Positions 23,225 to 34,581 of a DNA stretch of 64,000 nt are shown here, one piece after another. Location of the stretch: NCBI GenBank assembly GCA_051530055.1, contig CM121342.1:1426001-1490000 (forward strand), read 5' to 3'. The DNA is from Neoechinorhynchus agilis (lineage: Eukaryota; Acanthocephala). Position 1 is the first letter of the stretch; the number at the start of each line of letters is the position of its first letter. The notes beneath the pieces were generated by a model that did not search any database, was not told the origin of the DNA, and saw only the letters and a program-made list of their open reading frames with translations. Both the position numbers and the translations under genes were made by a program.

Positions 23225-26200
23225 GCCTTTCGTTGATCCTCTTCTTCGGTCTTTATTTCGATCCTTTCTAAAACTCGCTCATTTTCTTCGTTATGGTCTC
23301 GTCGTATAACAAAATTCCCATGAGTCCTATTTTGAGTTTAATTTTGGTCTGCGATTCGGTACGATACTGGTCCTAATCTTCGTTCAACGATTCCGTTTCT
23401 GCATTCTCCTTCCCTTCCTTGTTTCCATCAAACCTGATTGCCTTTCTCGAATTCGCGATAATTCCCCACAGGTCTGTGAATCTGTTTTCGAGTTGATTGG
23501 TCCTTTACAGTTTCCTCGATCTTCGGTCTTAGGTTATCGGACACCGTGTTCAATCTTCTTCCTAGCAGTATTTCCGCGGAGGCCTTTCCTGTGATTGCAT
23601 GAGGGGTGTTTTTATATGTTTGCAAGAATTCGTTCAGTACCTTCCGAGTATCCGTTGATACGCTCGCCATTCCTCGTCTTTTTAATGTGCCGATAAAACG
23701 TTCCACCAGCCCATTCGTTTATGGGTGATAAGGACTCGCTTTAATCGCCTCGATGCCGTTTTCTTCGAAAAACTTGGTAAATTGGCGTGCCATAAATTGT
23801 GGTCCATTATCACTAACGATTTTCTTTAATATTCCGTATTGAGCAAACAACTCTCTCATCCGGTCGATTACCATTTCGGCAGTTATTTGGCACGTGTTGT
23901 AATGCCAGACCTTGGGCCACTTGCTCCTGGCGTCCGCCAAAACTAAGAACATCTTTGAGTTTATTGGCCCTGCCAGGTCGATATGTACGCGTTCCCAGAC
24001 TTCTGATGGATAGTCCCACGGTATGAGTGGTTGCTGTTGCATGTTTGGCCGGGCTATTTGGCAACGATCGCAACTCGCAACCTTGCGCTCGATGTCCTCC
24101 TCTATGCCTAGCCACCATACGTGATACCGGCATATAGATTTCATGGCTTCAATCCCTGGGTGTCCATTGTGTAGAATATTCATTACACTTTTTCGCAGTT
24201 TCAATCGAATGATCATTCTCTGCCAGTGCATCACAATACCATTTTCCAAAGACAGTTCGTCGGCCCTTGCCGCGAACGGTTTGTCCATCTAAGTACCGTC
24301 TTAGGCCACCCGAAATGCAGGTATCGTTTGGTCCTTGTCAGGTGAGGATCATTCATCGATTCCGATTTTAATCTTGCCTTGATCATTCCGCAAGCTTCAG
24401 CTTTCTCTTTCTGTAAAAATCGCAGCATTATCTCCTCCTCTTTTGAGTATCTGTGCTTTGATGGATTCATTGGAAACCTGGGCAGGAAATCGGCATATTT
24501 CTTCTCGGCCAATTGAACGTACTCGATTTCGAAATCGTATTGGTTCAAGAAAAGTCCCCAGCGTCATTTTTGACAGGTCTCGTTGTATTCCGAAGATGTG
24601 TTGCAGAGCTTTGTGATCCGTCTGCAAGATAAATCGATGGCCATATAGGAACTGGTGGAACCTCATCACCGCACTGACGATTGCTAATGCTTCCTTCTCG
24701 ATGGTCGCATATTTCTTTTCCGCTGGAATCAATGTTCGGGACTCGAACATGATGGGTTCTTTGGCGCCGCCTTCCCTTTTGTGAAACAATCCCGTTCCAA
24801 TTCCGTCTTCACTCGCGTCGCATTTCAGCACAATATTTCTTTTCATATCCAAAGTACCAAAACCTTGTGGTTTCGCACCGCATCCTTTACTTGCTCGAAA
24901 CTGTCTTTCTCGTGCCTGCTCCATTTCCAGCAAATTCCTTGTCTCAACAACTCATACAGGGCTACGAATCTTTCCAGGTAGTTAACCATGCCCAAGAACG
25001 ATTTTAATTCTTTTTTTATTGCGCGGGACACGCGCTTCTGTGATCGTTTCCATCTTCTCTTTTTGTGGTCTTATCTTGCCATCTTGAAGCGTGTGTCCCA
25101 AATATCGGACCTGGGATTGCATGAATTTGCATTTGCTCCTTCGGACGCCTATACCTGCTTTTTCCAATCGCCCGAAGACTGACCTCAAATTCTCCAAATG
25201 TTCGGCATCGTCTTTTCCGGTGACAATTATATCGTACAGGTATGCACCGGTACTCGAGATGTTTGCCAATTAATTGTCGATAAATTTTCGGAATGTCTGA
25301 GGTGTGCAGCTCAGGCCAAATGGCATCCTTCGGTAACGGCGCAATCCCCGCGGTGTCGTTGTGTTTAAGAACTTTCGTTGGTCTTCTGCAACCTCTAGCT
25401 GTAGGTAGGCATCTGACAAATCGATGGTGGAGTATTTCGTGTGCTTCAAATATTAGCTGACAGTGATCCTGGAATCAGCGCAGATCCTTATCTGTCCACA
25501 GCTTTTTATAGTAATGACCATCGAAGTCCCCCATTCCAAATTGGTGTCCTCTGCCACAACTCGTTCCATCACCCCTTGTTTATCAATCGTTCGATCTCGC
25601 TGATTACCACGTCCTGTAATGCCCTTGGTACTCTCCTCGCTGGTCTCCAAGTAGGCTGCAGTCCTCCGAGATAGGCAATGTCACCCTGTAATCCTTTATC
25701 GGCGTCGTCTTTTCCACAAAAAGTTCCTCGAACTCTCGTATCATTTGATCCATGGCCTCCTGTATTGTTTCGATTTTTCTGATAGTGACTGAAACCGGTA
25801 ATGCCATTCGGAACAATTTTAACAGATCCATTCCCCATAAGCATCCGTTTGTTTCCCTTACGACATGCACCATGGCTTCTTGTTTCATATTTTCGCTCTC
25901 GATTTTCATTTGGCAGTTTCCCAAACAATCAATATCAGATCCTCCATACGCTTTCAATCGCCTCGTTGGTATCAATTTTGGCTGCCCAATCTTTCTTCAG
26001 ACATCTTCATCGATGATGCTGACCTCAGCGCCGGTATCTAAATTCAACATCACCTCGCCTACCTCTACCATCGCTTTGATCTCGACTCGGTTTCCCTCAC
26101 CTTTTGCCGTGCATACCAACCCATAACAACCATAGGTTTTATTTTGTCCCCATTCACCATCTTCAGCCTCACTTGTTTTCCTTTCTTCTACTTGTCTCAC

Positions 26201-26720
26201 CCTAGCGCTTTTGCACATCCTTGCAAAATGACCGATCCTGCCGCATCTGTAGCACTCCCCCTTGCTTACAGGACAGGGTGATCTATCTGCTTGCTGCAAT
26301 CAGCATTTCCCACATCTATTGATACGCAGCTCTCTTGATTCCCTAATCCGATTAACATTAGTTCTTTGACACATTCTCTCCGTTGTTATTCGGTCCACTT
26401 CGATATCGCGTTCTTGTTTTGGATCATCGTTTCCTTTCGGAACGCATAACAACTCACTCGCCTTATCCGCTATCTCAATCGCTTCGGCTATCTTGAGCAC
26501 TTCCTCTAGTGATGCTGAACCTTTCTCCTACATAACGGCTTTTCGGGGAGCATTCGACGGTGTGACCACAATGATATGATCTTTGATTCGTTCATCTACG
26601 GTAGATCATTCGTCTTTCACCTCTTTATTGAAGAAACAGCATCCTCTTGCCGTTCCTCGAAGCGCTGTCGCCCACTTAGCGTGAGTTTGTCTCTCTCTTA
26701 CGGCATGTCTTGCGGCCTTA
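23225..26720 (-). mobile_element. Gypsy-type LTR retrotransposon, internal region, fossil
   Basis: Parts in order on the minus strand: gag remnant (about 26720-26300), nucleocapsid zinc knuckle CYRCGRIGHFARMC (near 26240), aspartic protease with DTGAEVSIID (near 26020), reverse transcriptase (about 25930-24840), RNase H (about 24930-24400), and integrase with its HHCC region and catalytic core (about 24290-23430). A degraded 3' tail reaches about 23225. The order protease, reverse transcriptase, RNase H, integrase places it in the Metaviridae/Gypsy group. It is broken, with several interruptions (roughly half a dozen or more). I found no flanking long terminal repeats, so it is truncated or recombined at both ends; the upstream end abuts an RLE-LINE. 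Moderate decay suggests an insertion of intermediate age. Confidence 0.9.
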
Positions 26721-26789
26721 CAAAGAAACTTGTTATTTAAAAAATCGAATTTTTTTTTGTAAGACAACACGCATTCAATCAATCTTCAT

Positions 26790-27540
26790 CTCTCGACAAT
26801 TAACACACTCACCACCTCCCGCCGAATTCCAGCTTTTGTCCTTCCTCGACCGTCGCCATCACGCTGGCAGCATTGCCCCGTTGTACTGCCAGCGAGATAT
26901 TTTGTCGAAGGAATACGCCTGCTCTTGAGTCTCCGGTTGCCTCTCTCAATTTCTTCGAGAGATCCTGGAGCAGAGAGAGTGCCGAGCTGCCGAGCGCTCC
27001 ATACGTCTCTACCCCAAAGGGGACAAAATGGTGAGCCCTCGATAATTGAATATATTTCCGTATTTTCCTCCCTTCCGCTGCACTGGCGGCACCACCGACG
27101 ATTTCGAGGGAGTAGGGGATGTTGCTGGCTGCGAGGATATCCACACACGTGGCGTCCCAGAGAAGGCATTTGCCCTCCCGCCACGGGAAGACCGAAATTC
27201 CATCGGGCCTACGGCCGTCTAGTCTACAGAGGTGGGCGGGTTCCAGGATGTTCGGGAAGTTCGCCGTTCTCAACGCCCGAGAAATTGCGTTATTGATTTC
27301 AGAATGGCGTGAGAACCTTCCTCCTGACCTTCTGCAGACGAGACCGTGTCGCCCGAAAGCATCAACCAAAGACCCACATCGACAGCGATGGGGCGTGCAT
27401 ATCGGGAGACCAAGTCTTTCCCACTGATGCCAGAGGAACAGCCTCCAACCACGCCCCAGATTCTCGTGTTGAAACTGCCAACAGTCTAGCTCGGACGACC
27501 CCGGCAATAAAAGAAAGAAGTGGAACATAAGTCTCATTTT
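26790..27540 (-). mobile_element. RLE-LINE, best-preserved 3' end (endonuclease and C-terminus)
   Basis: A single open frame (27537-26809, minus) of 242 codons covers the region downstream of the reverse transcriptase. It begins with a cysteine-histidine cluster (CRCGSLVDAFGRHGLVC), then GGRFSRHSEIN, then the restriction-like endonuclease core RLDGRRPDGISVFPW and LLWDATCVD (the PD...D pattern), then FVPFGVETYGALG and VQRGNAASVM. Such elements nick DNA with this endonuclease and prime reverse transcription at the nick. The short 3' tail (GTGTGTTAATTGTCG in sense) is identical in the copy at 61149, which marks the element's true 3' end. The 5' part is missing. Confidence 0.85.
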
Positions 27541-27640
27541 TTAATTAAGAAATAAACGTGTTATTATTATTAAGAAACTTATTTTTGAGTACAGATATTC
27601 GTTAATTTGAAACATGTGTAAACGAGTCATGATACCTTCA
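27541..27640. repeat. Copy of the 22836-22940 dispersed repeat
   Basis: AATAAACGTGTTATTATT, then GAGTACAGATATTCGTTAAT and GTAAACGAGTCATGATACC, match 22846-22940. In both places the repeat directly abuts the truncated 5' side of an RLE-LINE fragment. Confidence 0.75.
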
Positions 27641-27652
27641 TCGAACGGAAAA

Positions 27653-27816
27653 ATTAAAATGATTTTATTTTAAAATCCGATATTTCGGCACAATCTTGTG
27701 TATTTATCAAGGTTGTTTCGCAAGTTTGTTGCTTTGCATGAGCACTTGCGAAATAATGTTCGTGAGGGAACAATATTGTGCCGAAATATCGGATTTAAAA
27801 ATAAAATCATTTTAAT
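27653..27816. mobile_element. 164-bp element with terminal inverted repeats (MITE-like)
   Basis: The two ends are near-perfect inverted copies for about 40 bp: ATTAAAATGATTTTATTTT then TCCGATATTTCGGCACAAT on the left, and their reverse complement on the right. The inner 75 bp hold CAAGGTTGTTTCGCAAG and a partial inverted match (CACTTGCGAAA). Length, ends and lack of coding fit a non-autonomous DNA transposon. Partial relatives lie at 13768-13805 and 12345-12410. A TTAA or TA target duplication is possible, but the terminal AT-rich sequence makes the exact edge ambiguous. Confidence 0.85.
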
Positions 27817-28080
27817 GTCGCCGCGAGAAAAATAGCAACATGAGCAATTCAATCTTCAAACAGATTTGATCATCTTCATTGTTTCAACGCATTCAGCTCG
27901 GGCCAATCAGGTCGAGCAATTGTTTTGAAATGATATAAGCAACGTAGTGCTCTTTTAATATTTTTAAAGAATGCAATTAAATCAATGGAGTAAAATGTTA
28001 CACCTTTAATTTCTGTGTTGCTTGCGCTCACCTTTAAACGAATATTACGATAAAACCTTTTAATGAATGAATCTTAAAAT

Positions 28081-30147
28081 TCAGTAAAAAAAAGTTGCTT
28101 CAATGTTCATACCTTCAACAACAATCTGTCCCAGTGATCTCATCATTGCGAAACGATCAATATTAAAGTGTTGGACTTGATTGTTCGAAACATTCAAGAA
28201 AACAAGATTTGGCATTTTTAGATCATAAAGACTTCCTGGTATGCTTCTAAGTTTGTTATCAGCCAGATTAAAAAATATAAGATTTTCCAATCCGTCGAAC
28301 GCATCAACTGGAATTGTACTGAGTTTGTTGTGACTGAGATCGATAGCTTCCAAATGGCCAGCAGCTTCAAAAGCTTTTGATTTTATTTTGGTGATTATAT
28401 TTGATTGAAGACTCAAATATTTAAGATTGACTAAAGCTGAAAAATCGGTTGGTTCAAGCATAGTTATTGAATTATTGGTCAAGTCGAGAGAAATTAAAAC
28501 ATTGATCGTTAGCCACATGTTTATTTCTCTGAAGGTTGTCAGATTTTTGTTTGTTAGCGATATAACCCCCGTAGCGTTTTGACCATAGATCTTCAACGCG
28601 GTCAAAATTGACTGAGGGACGAATTCCAAATAAAGGCCAAAGTTCGCGAGAGTCTTGTAGCTTTTTGTTCTGCTGAAGGTAACTGTTGATATTTTATTTC
28701 CCCGTAAAGCGACGTATGCAATCGAATGTGTTGGAGAATTTCTGGCAGTCAAATCTCGAATTCGATTTCCAGACAAATCGAGGTATTGGAGGTTTCCTGT
28801 ATTCCGAAAAAGATTGCGATGGATATGATTTAATTGGTTGTAACTAATCGAGAACGCTTCCAGTATACAATTATTCCTTAAACTGCCTGAGCTGATCGTC
28901 TTTATTTGATTATAATCAAGAAATATATCTCTTATGCCCCTTAACCTTGAAAATGCGTTTCTATGGAAGCCATTAATTCTATTGTGCGGAAGATAGAGCT
29001 CTATAAGACTTGTCCAGTCATCGAAATCATTTTCGTGGATGAATGTTATTTGATTATACGCTAACGAAAATTTCTTTATATTTTCCTTCGTTTGTTGGTT
29101 TCCAGCAGGAATCGATTCTAATTGATTTCGCGTAATCTCAAGATTTTCAAGTCGAGGTGCTGCAGCTAACAAATTAGTGTCAAACGTTTTATCCGATCCA
29201 TTTGTGACCATAAATTCATATAATCTGGAATATTGTGCTTTACAATTCAATAAATCGTTGACATTTTCAAGATACGTAATATGGAGACAACGAAGATTTT
29301 TAAACGATTCCATTTTGTATACGGATTTAATTGGATTACCAACTATGTACAATTCCTTAAGATAGTAAAAATAGCCTGATTTCGGCGCAGCTAAATGATC
29401 TATCAAATTATAACTTAAATCCAATAGTTTCAGGTATCGTAGTCTGCTAATAACATTTATACTTTCACTTGTGAGAATATTGTTCGATAAACGAAGTATC
29501 TTCAATAGTGGTAATTGCCGTGGGAATTTTACCGGAATTACTGATATGCTGTTGAAACTCAAACTTAGTCGAACAAGTTTCTTAAATTCTTTAAAAGCAT
29601 CTTCTTGAATCTTAACAATTCCAGCTCTCTCAATATCCAACTCTTTTACACGTTTGAGTTTATAAAGTAAAGAATTGCACAGTACTGACGATCTGTATGA
29701 TTGTTCATATTCATGAAGGACAGTTACCTTTACGACTTGAGGAAATAACAAAACAAAATTGTCAGGAATATCTTTAATATCGACATTATTAAATTCAAAA
29801 TTTTCTTGATTGCGTTGAGCAGATCGTAATAAATTAATAATCGACTCCATTCTCCCAACAGAATCATTTTCGTAGCATCGTATTCCAAAGGCTAAAATCG
29901 ACTCGGAGTGCGTTATCTCGCATTTCGATTCTCTTCCATGCTGTTCCGTTGAAACAAGACTCAGTTGAATTATTAATAATAGAATATGTAAGAAAAACAC
30001 AAGAAGCATTGCGGCTGAATGACGACGAAAAATCGAGATAACTCGTGCACATCCATACATTTGCATGAGTAAAATAGGCGTGAGATACTGAAAGGATGAA
30101 TGTATGAGCAATGCATAGTTTTTCACCGATGCGCGGAGAAAAATCAA
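28081..30147 (-). CDS. Secreted leucine-rich-repeat protein, intronless
   Basis: One uninterrupted frame of 688 codons. The N-terminus has a strongly hydrophobic segment (LLVFFLHILLLIIQLSL, about residues 48-64). The functional start may be an internal Met just before it (MLLVFFLH), giving a normal signal peptide. A cysteine-bearing region follows, then leucine-rich repeats from about residue 160 to the end. Typical repeats are LRLSNNIL, LDLSYNLIDHL, LDLSGNRI, LSLQSNIITKI and IDLSHNKL, of the 24-residue extracellular type. There is no C-terminal cysteine cap, membrane helix or GPI signal, so it looks secreted. Such proteins usually act in cell-surface recognition, matrix or immunity; the ligand cannot be inferred. 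No introns are needed, which is unusual for this neighbourhood and may mean an old retrocopy. The frame is intact with no decay. Confidence 0.85.
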   Translation of the reverse strand: MIFLRASVKNYALLIHSSFQYLTPILLMQMYGCARVISIFRRHSAAMLLVFFLHILLLIIQLSLVSTEQHGRESKCEITHSESILAFGIRCYENDSVGRMESIINLLRSAQRNQENFEFNNVDIKDIPDNFVLLFPQVVKVTVLHEYEQSYRSSVLCNSLLYKLKRVKELDIERAGIVKIQEDAFKEFKKLVRLSLSFNSISVIPVKFPRQLPLLKILRLSNNILTSESINVISRLRYLKLLDLSYNLIDHLAAPKSGYFYYLKELYIVGNPIKSVYKMESFKNLRCLHITYLENVNDLLNCKAQYSRLYEFMVTNGSDKTFDTNLLAAAPRLENLEITRNQLESIPAGNQQTKENIKKFSLAYNQITFIHENDFDDWTSLIELYLPHNRINGFHRNAFSRLRGIRDIFLDYNQIKTISSGSLRNNCILEAFSISYNQLNHIHRNLFRNTGNLQYLDLSGNRIRDLTARNSPTHSIAYVALRGNKISTVTFSRTKSYKTLANFGLYLEFVPQSILTALKIYGQNATGVISLTNKNLTTFREINMWLTINVLISLDLTNNSITMLEPTDFSALVNLKYLSLQSNIITKIKSKAFEAAGHLEAIDLSHNKLSTIPVDAFDGLENLIFFNLADNKLRSIPGSLYDLKMPNLVFLNVSNNQVQHFNIDRFAMMRSLGQIVVEGMNIEATFFY

Positions 30148-30499
30148 AATTTAACTTCCACCTTCACCACTTGAGTGACTTTCAGTAATCAATAATTTGA
30201 GTTTTTGGTTGTTAAAAATGGGTATTTTGAGGTGCGGTCTTGGTAGAGGGAGCCTCCGTATGGTTTTTTTTGGCTGTCAATCTCAGGTCCAAATAAATAA
30301 TAATTTTCAGCCAAGAGCTATAAGGTAAAGTACCGGCAATATAAAATCCGTAAATTTCTTATACACAAATATCGTGCAAAGTTTGGGATTAAAAATTCAG
30401 TAATTCCGTTACCCTCTAAGAATACAATAAAACCTTTTATCTCAGGTTTTCCCAATCTATTCAACATACAATTAACACCTTTAAGATATCCCATTTTTA
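30148..30499. other. Upstream of the LRR gene, nothing further seen
   Basis: AT-rich stretch that would hold the LRR gene's promoter. No specific element is recognised. Confidence 0.4.
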
Positions 30500-30810
30500 T
30501 ATAATTAAAATAAAAGGAGTGTGCCCAGGAGCGTTACTACCGCCGAAACTAAAATAAGTCGCTTGCTAAACGCGTTTCTTCGAAGCTCGCAGACGGAGAT
30601 GTCAGAGGAGCAGTTCGCCTTTTATCATCAATGGACAGTGTCGCCAAAGATCCGTTTACAAAAAGCACTTACTAACAAAATACTTATCGTCCGCAAACAC
30701 TTCCTTTCCTCTAAAATTCGCAACGAAGATCCCTTCGCTAATTTGACCTCTTCTGAATTTAAACAGGTTAATAACACGTTTTTATTACCACACACCCAAA
30801 CAAGCACGGG
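30500..30810 (+). mobile_element. Jockey/CR1-type LINE fragment, pre-reverse-transcriptase segment
   Basis: The plus-strand peptide LTNKILIVRKHFLSSKIRN then DPFANLTSSEF matches the segment at about 38210-38340 (LTNKILIARKKLSFLRN, DPFSNLTTS). This lies between the endonuclease and the reverse transcriptase of the LINE. Fragment only. Confidence 0.65.
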
Positions 30811-32100
30811 AACCATGTATCTTTGGATTCGTGCTATTTGATTGAGACTGAATTCGAAAAGAGTTGCAAGTCGTCGCATATGCATGAGCCTTTCCTCCGA
30901 TTCAGGCCTTAGACTCATGGGTTGATTGTGCGATGGCAAAAAATGATTTTTTATATAGTGTGGTGCAAGGGAGAGGCGAATTGAAGCTGTTCGGACATGG
31001 CGTATTTCGGACGGGTTCCCCTGGCGAGATGAACGGGAGAAATTTATATGGAAGGGAACGCAGGGAGGTCATGTATTTATCGAAGATTTTGGAAAGGTGT
31101 TCTTCGAGTGGTGCGAGGTCCTCGGAGCCAATTTTGCAGGCTCCTTTATTTAGAGAGGAAAGCAAGCGCAGTTGATGGATAAATTACAAAAGGTTGGGTG
31201 TGCAGGGATCACAACAGACCAACAGAAATGTGCTAGATCGCGTGGGCTGACTCCGGCTAAACGCGAGCGCTTGATTAAATACAATTTAGCAGTGGCTTTT
31301 GCTACGATGGCATTAATGTGGATGTCCCATTTGAGGTTATGTTGGAAGATTAGGCCCAGAATGCGAAGCGATGTGATGCGTTGGATATCGAGAGGGAGCG
31401 GTGGAATACCAGTCCTAGGTTTTCGAAGCGACGGAATAAGTTCATGAGATTTGGAGAAATTAATTGAGAGTTGATGGGTGGTGCAAAAATCTTTAAGATT
31501 TTAAATCTCTGCAAACGTGAGGCTGAGCGAGAGTGATGGAGGAGCATGGGTTATGATGGTTAGGTCGTCCGCATAAAGGAAATATTTAGCGGACGTTGAG
31601 AGGGGTGTAAGGTCGTTGAGGAAGATATCGAAAAGTAAGGGCGATAGTATAGCTCCTTGTGGCACACCGCCATGTATGGGAAGCGTCGTTGAGTGGGTAT
31701 TTCCGCATTGAAAATATTGCGACCGGTTTGCGAGGAAAGAAGTGAGCCAGCTTATTTGCCAGGGTAAGAAGCCAAATTTCTCGCAGGCCTCAACGAGAAG
31801 ATCGTGATTTACAGAGTCAAAGGCCTTGGCAAAATCCACCTGGATGAGGCGACAAACGAAAGACGGTTCTTGGTCAAGATTGCGCAGGATCTAATCGTAA
31901 ATGCCCAAGAGGGCGCCGGTACAACAGAATCCTGGCCGGAAGAGAAAAGGTTCGACGAAATGTGTTGTACATTTTTCAAAAATTTTAGAAAAGGGCGAGA
32001 GTAGAGAGATAGGGCGAAAGGAAGTCATAGAAACGGGTTTCCCCGTCTTAGGGATAGGAATGACGCCAGCGGTCTTCAGGCAATCTGGAAAAAAAACCCA
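30810..32100 (-). mobile_element. Jockey/CR1-type LINE, reverse transcriptase, degraded
   Basis: Minus strand, N to C: VIPIPKTGKPVSMTSFRPIS and LSPFSKIFEKC (entry of the palm) near 32100-31990; DFAKAFDSVNHDLLVEAC (motif A) near 31836; GGVPQGAILSPLLFDIF (motif B) near 31660; YADDLTIITHAPP (motif C) near 31560; then thumb-like sequence to about 31350 and a C-terminal segment to about 30900. At least three frame changes separate the pieces, so it is inactive. It ends at 32100 against a second LINE in the opposite orientation. Confidence 0.85.
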
Positions 32101-33500
32101 ATCAGAACCTCTGCCCTGACTCAATTTACAATCTCTGCTTAACATAAGTCCACACAAAATCTTTAAAGCCCACATCTGAAACGTTTGTCAACCTGCAGAT
32201 ACTCCCCTGAGTTTCGTCACGCGAAGCACTACAGCTTCTCAAGAAATAACCTCGAAATTCGTCCTCTCAATCCGAAATCCCAAACTGGGTTCTTCCCATA
32301 ATCATCCTCGAACTTCTCGACCCTCTAACCCTCATTATAAACGACAGCTTTTTATATGACATCTACCCTCATGCCTGAAAATTGCTAAAGTTATCCTTCT
32401 TCTAAAAAACTACATCCACATTCGACCGAATCATTCCGTCCAATATCCATTCTAACCGCAGCTCTTTCAAAAATCATCGAAAAGTGTTTTAAATCTCGCC
32501 TTCTTCCACTTAACGATCAATTCGGCTTCCGGCTAAATTTTCTGCAAGCGACGCCGTACGTTGCATCTATGACACGCTCCTACGAAGCCTCGACAATAAT
32601 CCCTCCCACATTACCTGTCTCATTCAACTGAATTTATGAAAAGCATTTTACTCCGTAGATCATTCACTCCTTGTCCGAGCCTGCTCCGATTTTGGTCTCA
32701 ACATGTGGCAGATCCTCTTGCTCGAATAATATCTTCACAATCGCAAACAATACATTCACTGCCGTTCAACCTCTTCTATCACCCTATCCCTCACCAAAAG
32801 CGTAAATCAAGGTGCTGTGCCGTCACCACTTCTCTTTAATATTTTTCTAAACAACCTCAAACCTCTCGCCTTTATCACCCTCATCACCCATTAGCCACCC
32901 CACCTCTCCCTTTCTTTAACCTCTAAAGAAATCACACACATAAAAGATTTCTGCCCCAATCACAAACTCCATCTCAATTTTTCTAAATGCTTCGAAATGA
33001 TTCCATCTCTCTCCCGCAACCCCACAACATCCCCTGAGCTTCTAAATGACATCCTACGACTAACCTCCCTCCGAATTCTGGGTATCCAATTTCAATCAAA
33101 TTTGAAGTGGGACTCGCACATCACTCTCTCCCTCAAGCACAACGCCTTTAAAATTTATCTCCTCAAACGTCTCCGACATTTAAGAATCCATTCACCCGAT
33201 CTCTACAAATTTTACTTCTGTTTTATTTTATGTTCCCTCGCCTATGGTTATCCCGTATTTTGCAAGGTTTCCAAATCTCAAATCCGTCATATTGAAATGT
33301 TTCATAAAGGAGTATCTAAAATTTGCGCAGCTGACTTTCCCCTCTCTGACCGAATGCCTTGATGCTATTTTCATAAAACAATCTAAACGCCTATGAACCA
33401 GACCATCACAATTTCTACCACATTTTATCACAACACTCGTAATCCAAATTCGTTTCATCCTCCTATACTTCGCACCTCCCTACACCTACGCTCCTTTTTG
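32101..33500 (+). mobile_element. Jockey/CR1-type LINE, reverse transcriptase, degraded, inverted to its neighbour
   Basis: It starts with ATCAGAACCTCTGCCCTGAC, also found at 38340 and, diverged, at 54150. The reverse transcriptase is traceable by short peptides: FRPISIL-like near 32430, PLLFNIFLNNLKPL-like near 32830, then the long open frame at 32997-33362 with LRILGIQFQSNLKWDSH and LLKRLRHLRIHSPDLYKF, the thumb region of Jockey-like elements. The catalytic YADD motif is damaged or lost here; a cleaner one survives at 48740. Many frame changes. Confidence 0.8.
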
Positions 33501-33514
33501 TCCAGGAGGTGCCT

Positions 33515-34380
33515 AGAATCCACTGTCATTTTTAAGAGCCAAAAAAGCTCTTTGAAAGAGCCATTCATGCTGTGTATAATTGACATGAATTGTGGGGAAA
33601 ACGTGGTCTTGTAGCTCGTTAAAATTGGCAACAATATTGCAAAAGTATGTGTCTAATTCAATCAGGTCAACCTTCCCGTCTCCAAGCGTAAGCATTTGTT
33701 CGATTGCAAGACGCAGCAAAGGTGTCATGACACAATCAGACACTCACGTTAGTTGTATGAATAGCTTTTGTGACTTATTTAAATAAGTGAGATGATTTAA
33801 GACACACATTCAGTAAGTTGTCAGCAGCTGTTGATTTTGGAATAACGATAAGTGTCTACCAGTAGTAAAACGCAGATATTGCAGTGTTTGACAAAGATCC
33901 TCTATAGTATTTTGTGAGTCCTTGTCCTAATATTTTGCTAATATTGTATACAGGACTATCACCATGAAGCAAGTTTTGTGGGCTGCTTCAATTATGAATG
34001 TTCAGTCCGTCCTCCATGAAAGAGGGTGGCCGCAATATCTTAGGACGCAACTGCCACCACGATTTTCCTTTACTGGCGAATCTTTGCCAAAATAAGATTG
34101 ATCAGGAATGTTTTTTCAGCTCCGCCTGGAAATCGAGGAAAATGATGTTTCTATTCTTCGTATCAATGGCGTTCAAAGTAGCAGTGGTTCATTTTCCGAA
34201 ATGTACTTTTCAAGAATGCGAATGTTATAGTATGTTTCTCCTGGTATTTCAGCGGAGAGCTAGTTGTCACCGGCGTCCAAACCGAAATCGCGAAAAGCTG
34301 CCTAACTCTATGTGCCGACTGCGTGGAAGCTGCTTCAGCTCTTGACATGCCCCAATGTTGGTTGTCTTCCAATCATCCAT
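33515..34380 (-). mobile_element. Helitron helicase relic
   Basis: Three blocks occur in the order expected for the PIF1-like helicase of Helitrons, which move by rolling-circle replication. First, at 34372-34165, EDNQHWGMSRAEAAS, then HRVRQLFAI, matching the segment before the ATPase. Second, near 34125-33990, GGAEKTFLINLILAKIR (Walker A, normally GGTGKTFLIN), then KIVVAVAS, DIAATLFHGGRTEHS. Third, at 33640-33515, VFPTIHVNYTQHEWLFQRA, matching the conserved block before the helicase's late motifs. Stops and frame changes interrupt it, the Walker A Thr-Gly is changed to Ala-Glu, and no Rep nuclease domain or hairpin terminus is seen. A dead copy. Confidence 0.8.
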
Positions 34381-34581
34381 GTCTTTGGCGAGGATTCCAG
34401 CTACTCATATAACATCCCAGAGGAAATCATTGGCATAATGAGAAACATTGACGATATCAACTTGGGATGTTTGTGCCGCCAATTAATCACAAGAACTTTC
34501 TCTTAGCTCTGCACCGACGAATAAAACATAAAAGTCCATGCAGAATACATTTTCACTAATTTTTTCGGCCGACAAATCTAC

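Noticed and set aside
26925-27530. Plus-strand open frames in the RLE-LINE
   Set aside because: Antisense shadows of the LINE protein on the minus strand.
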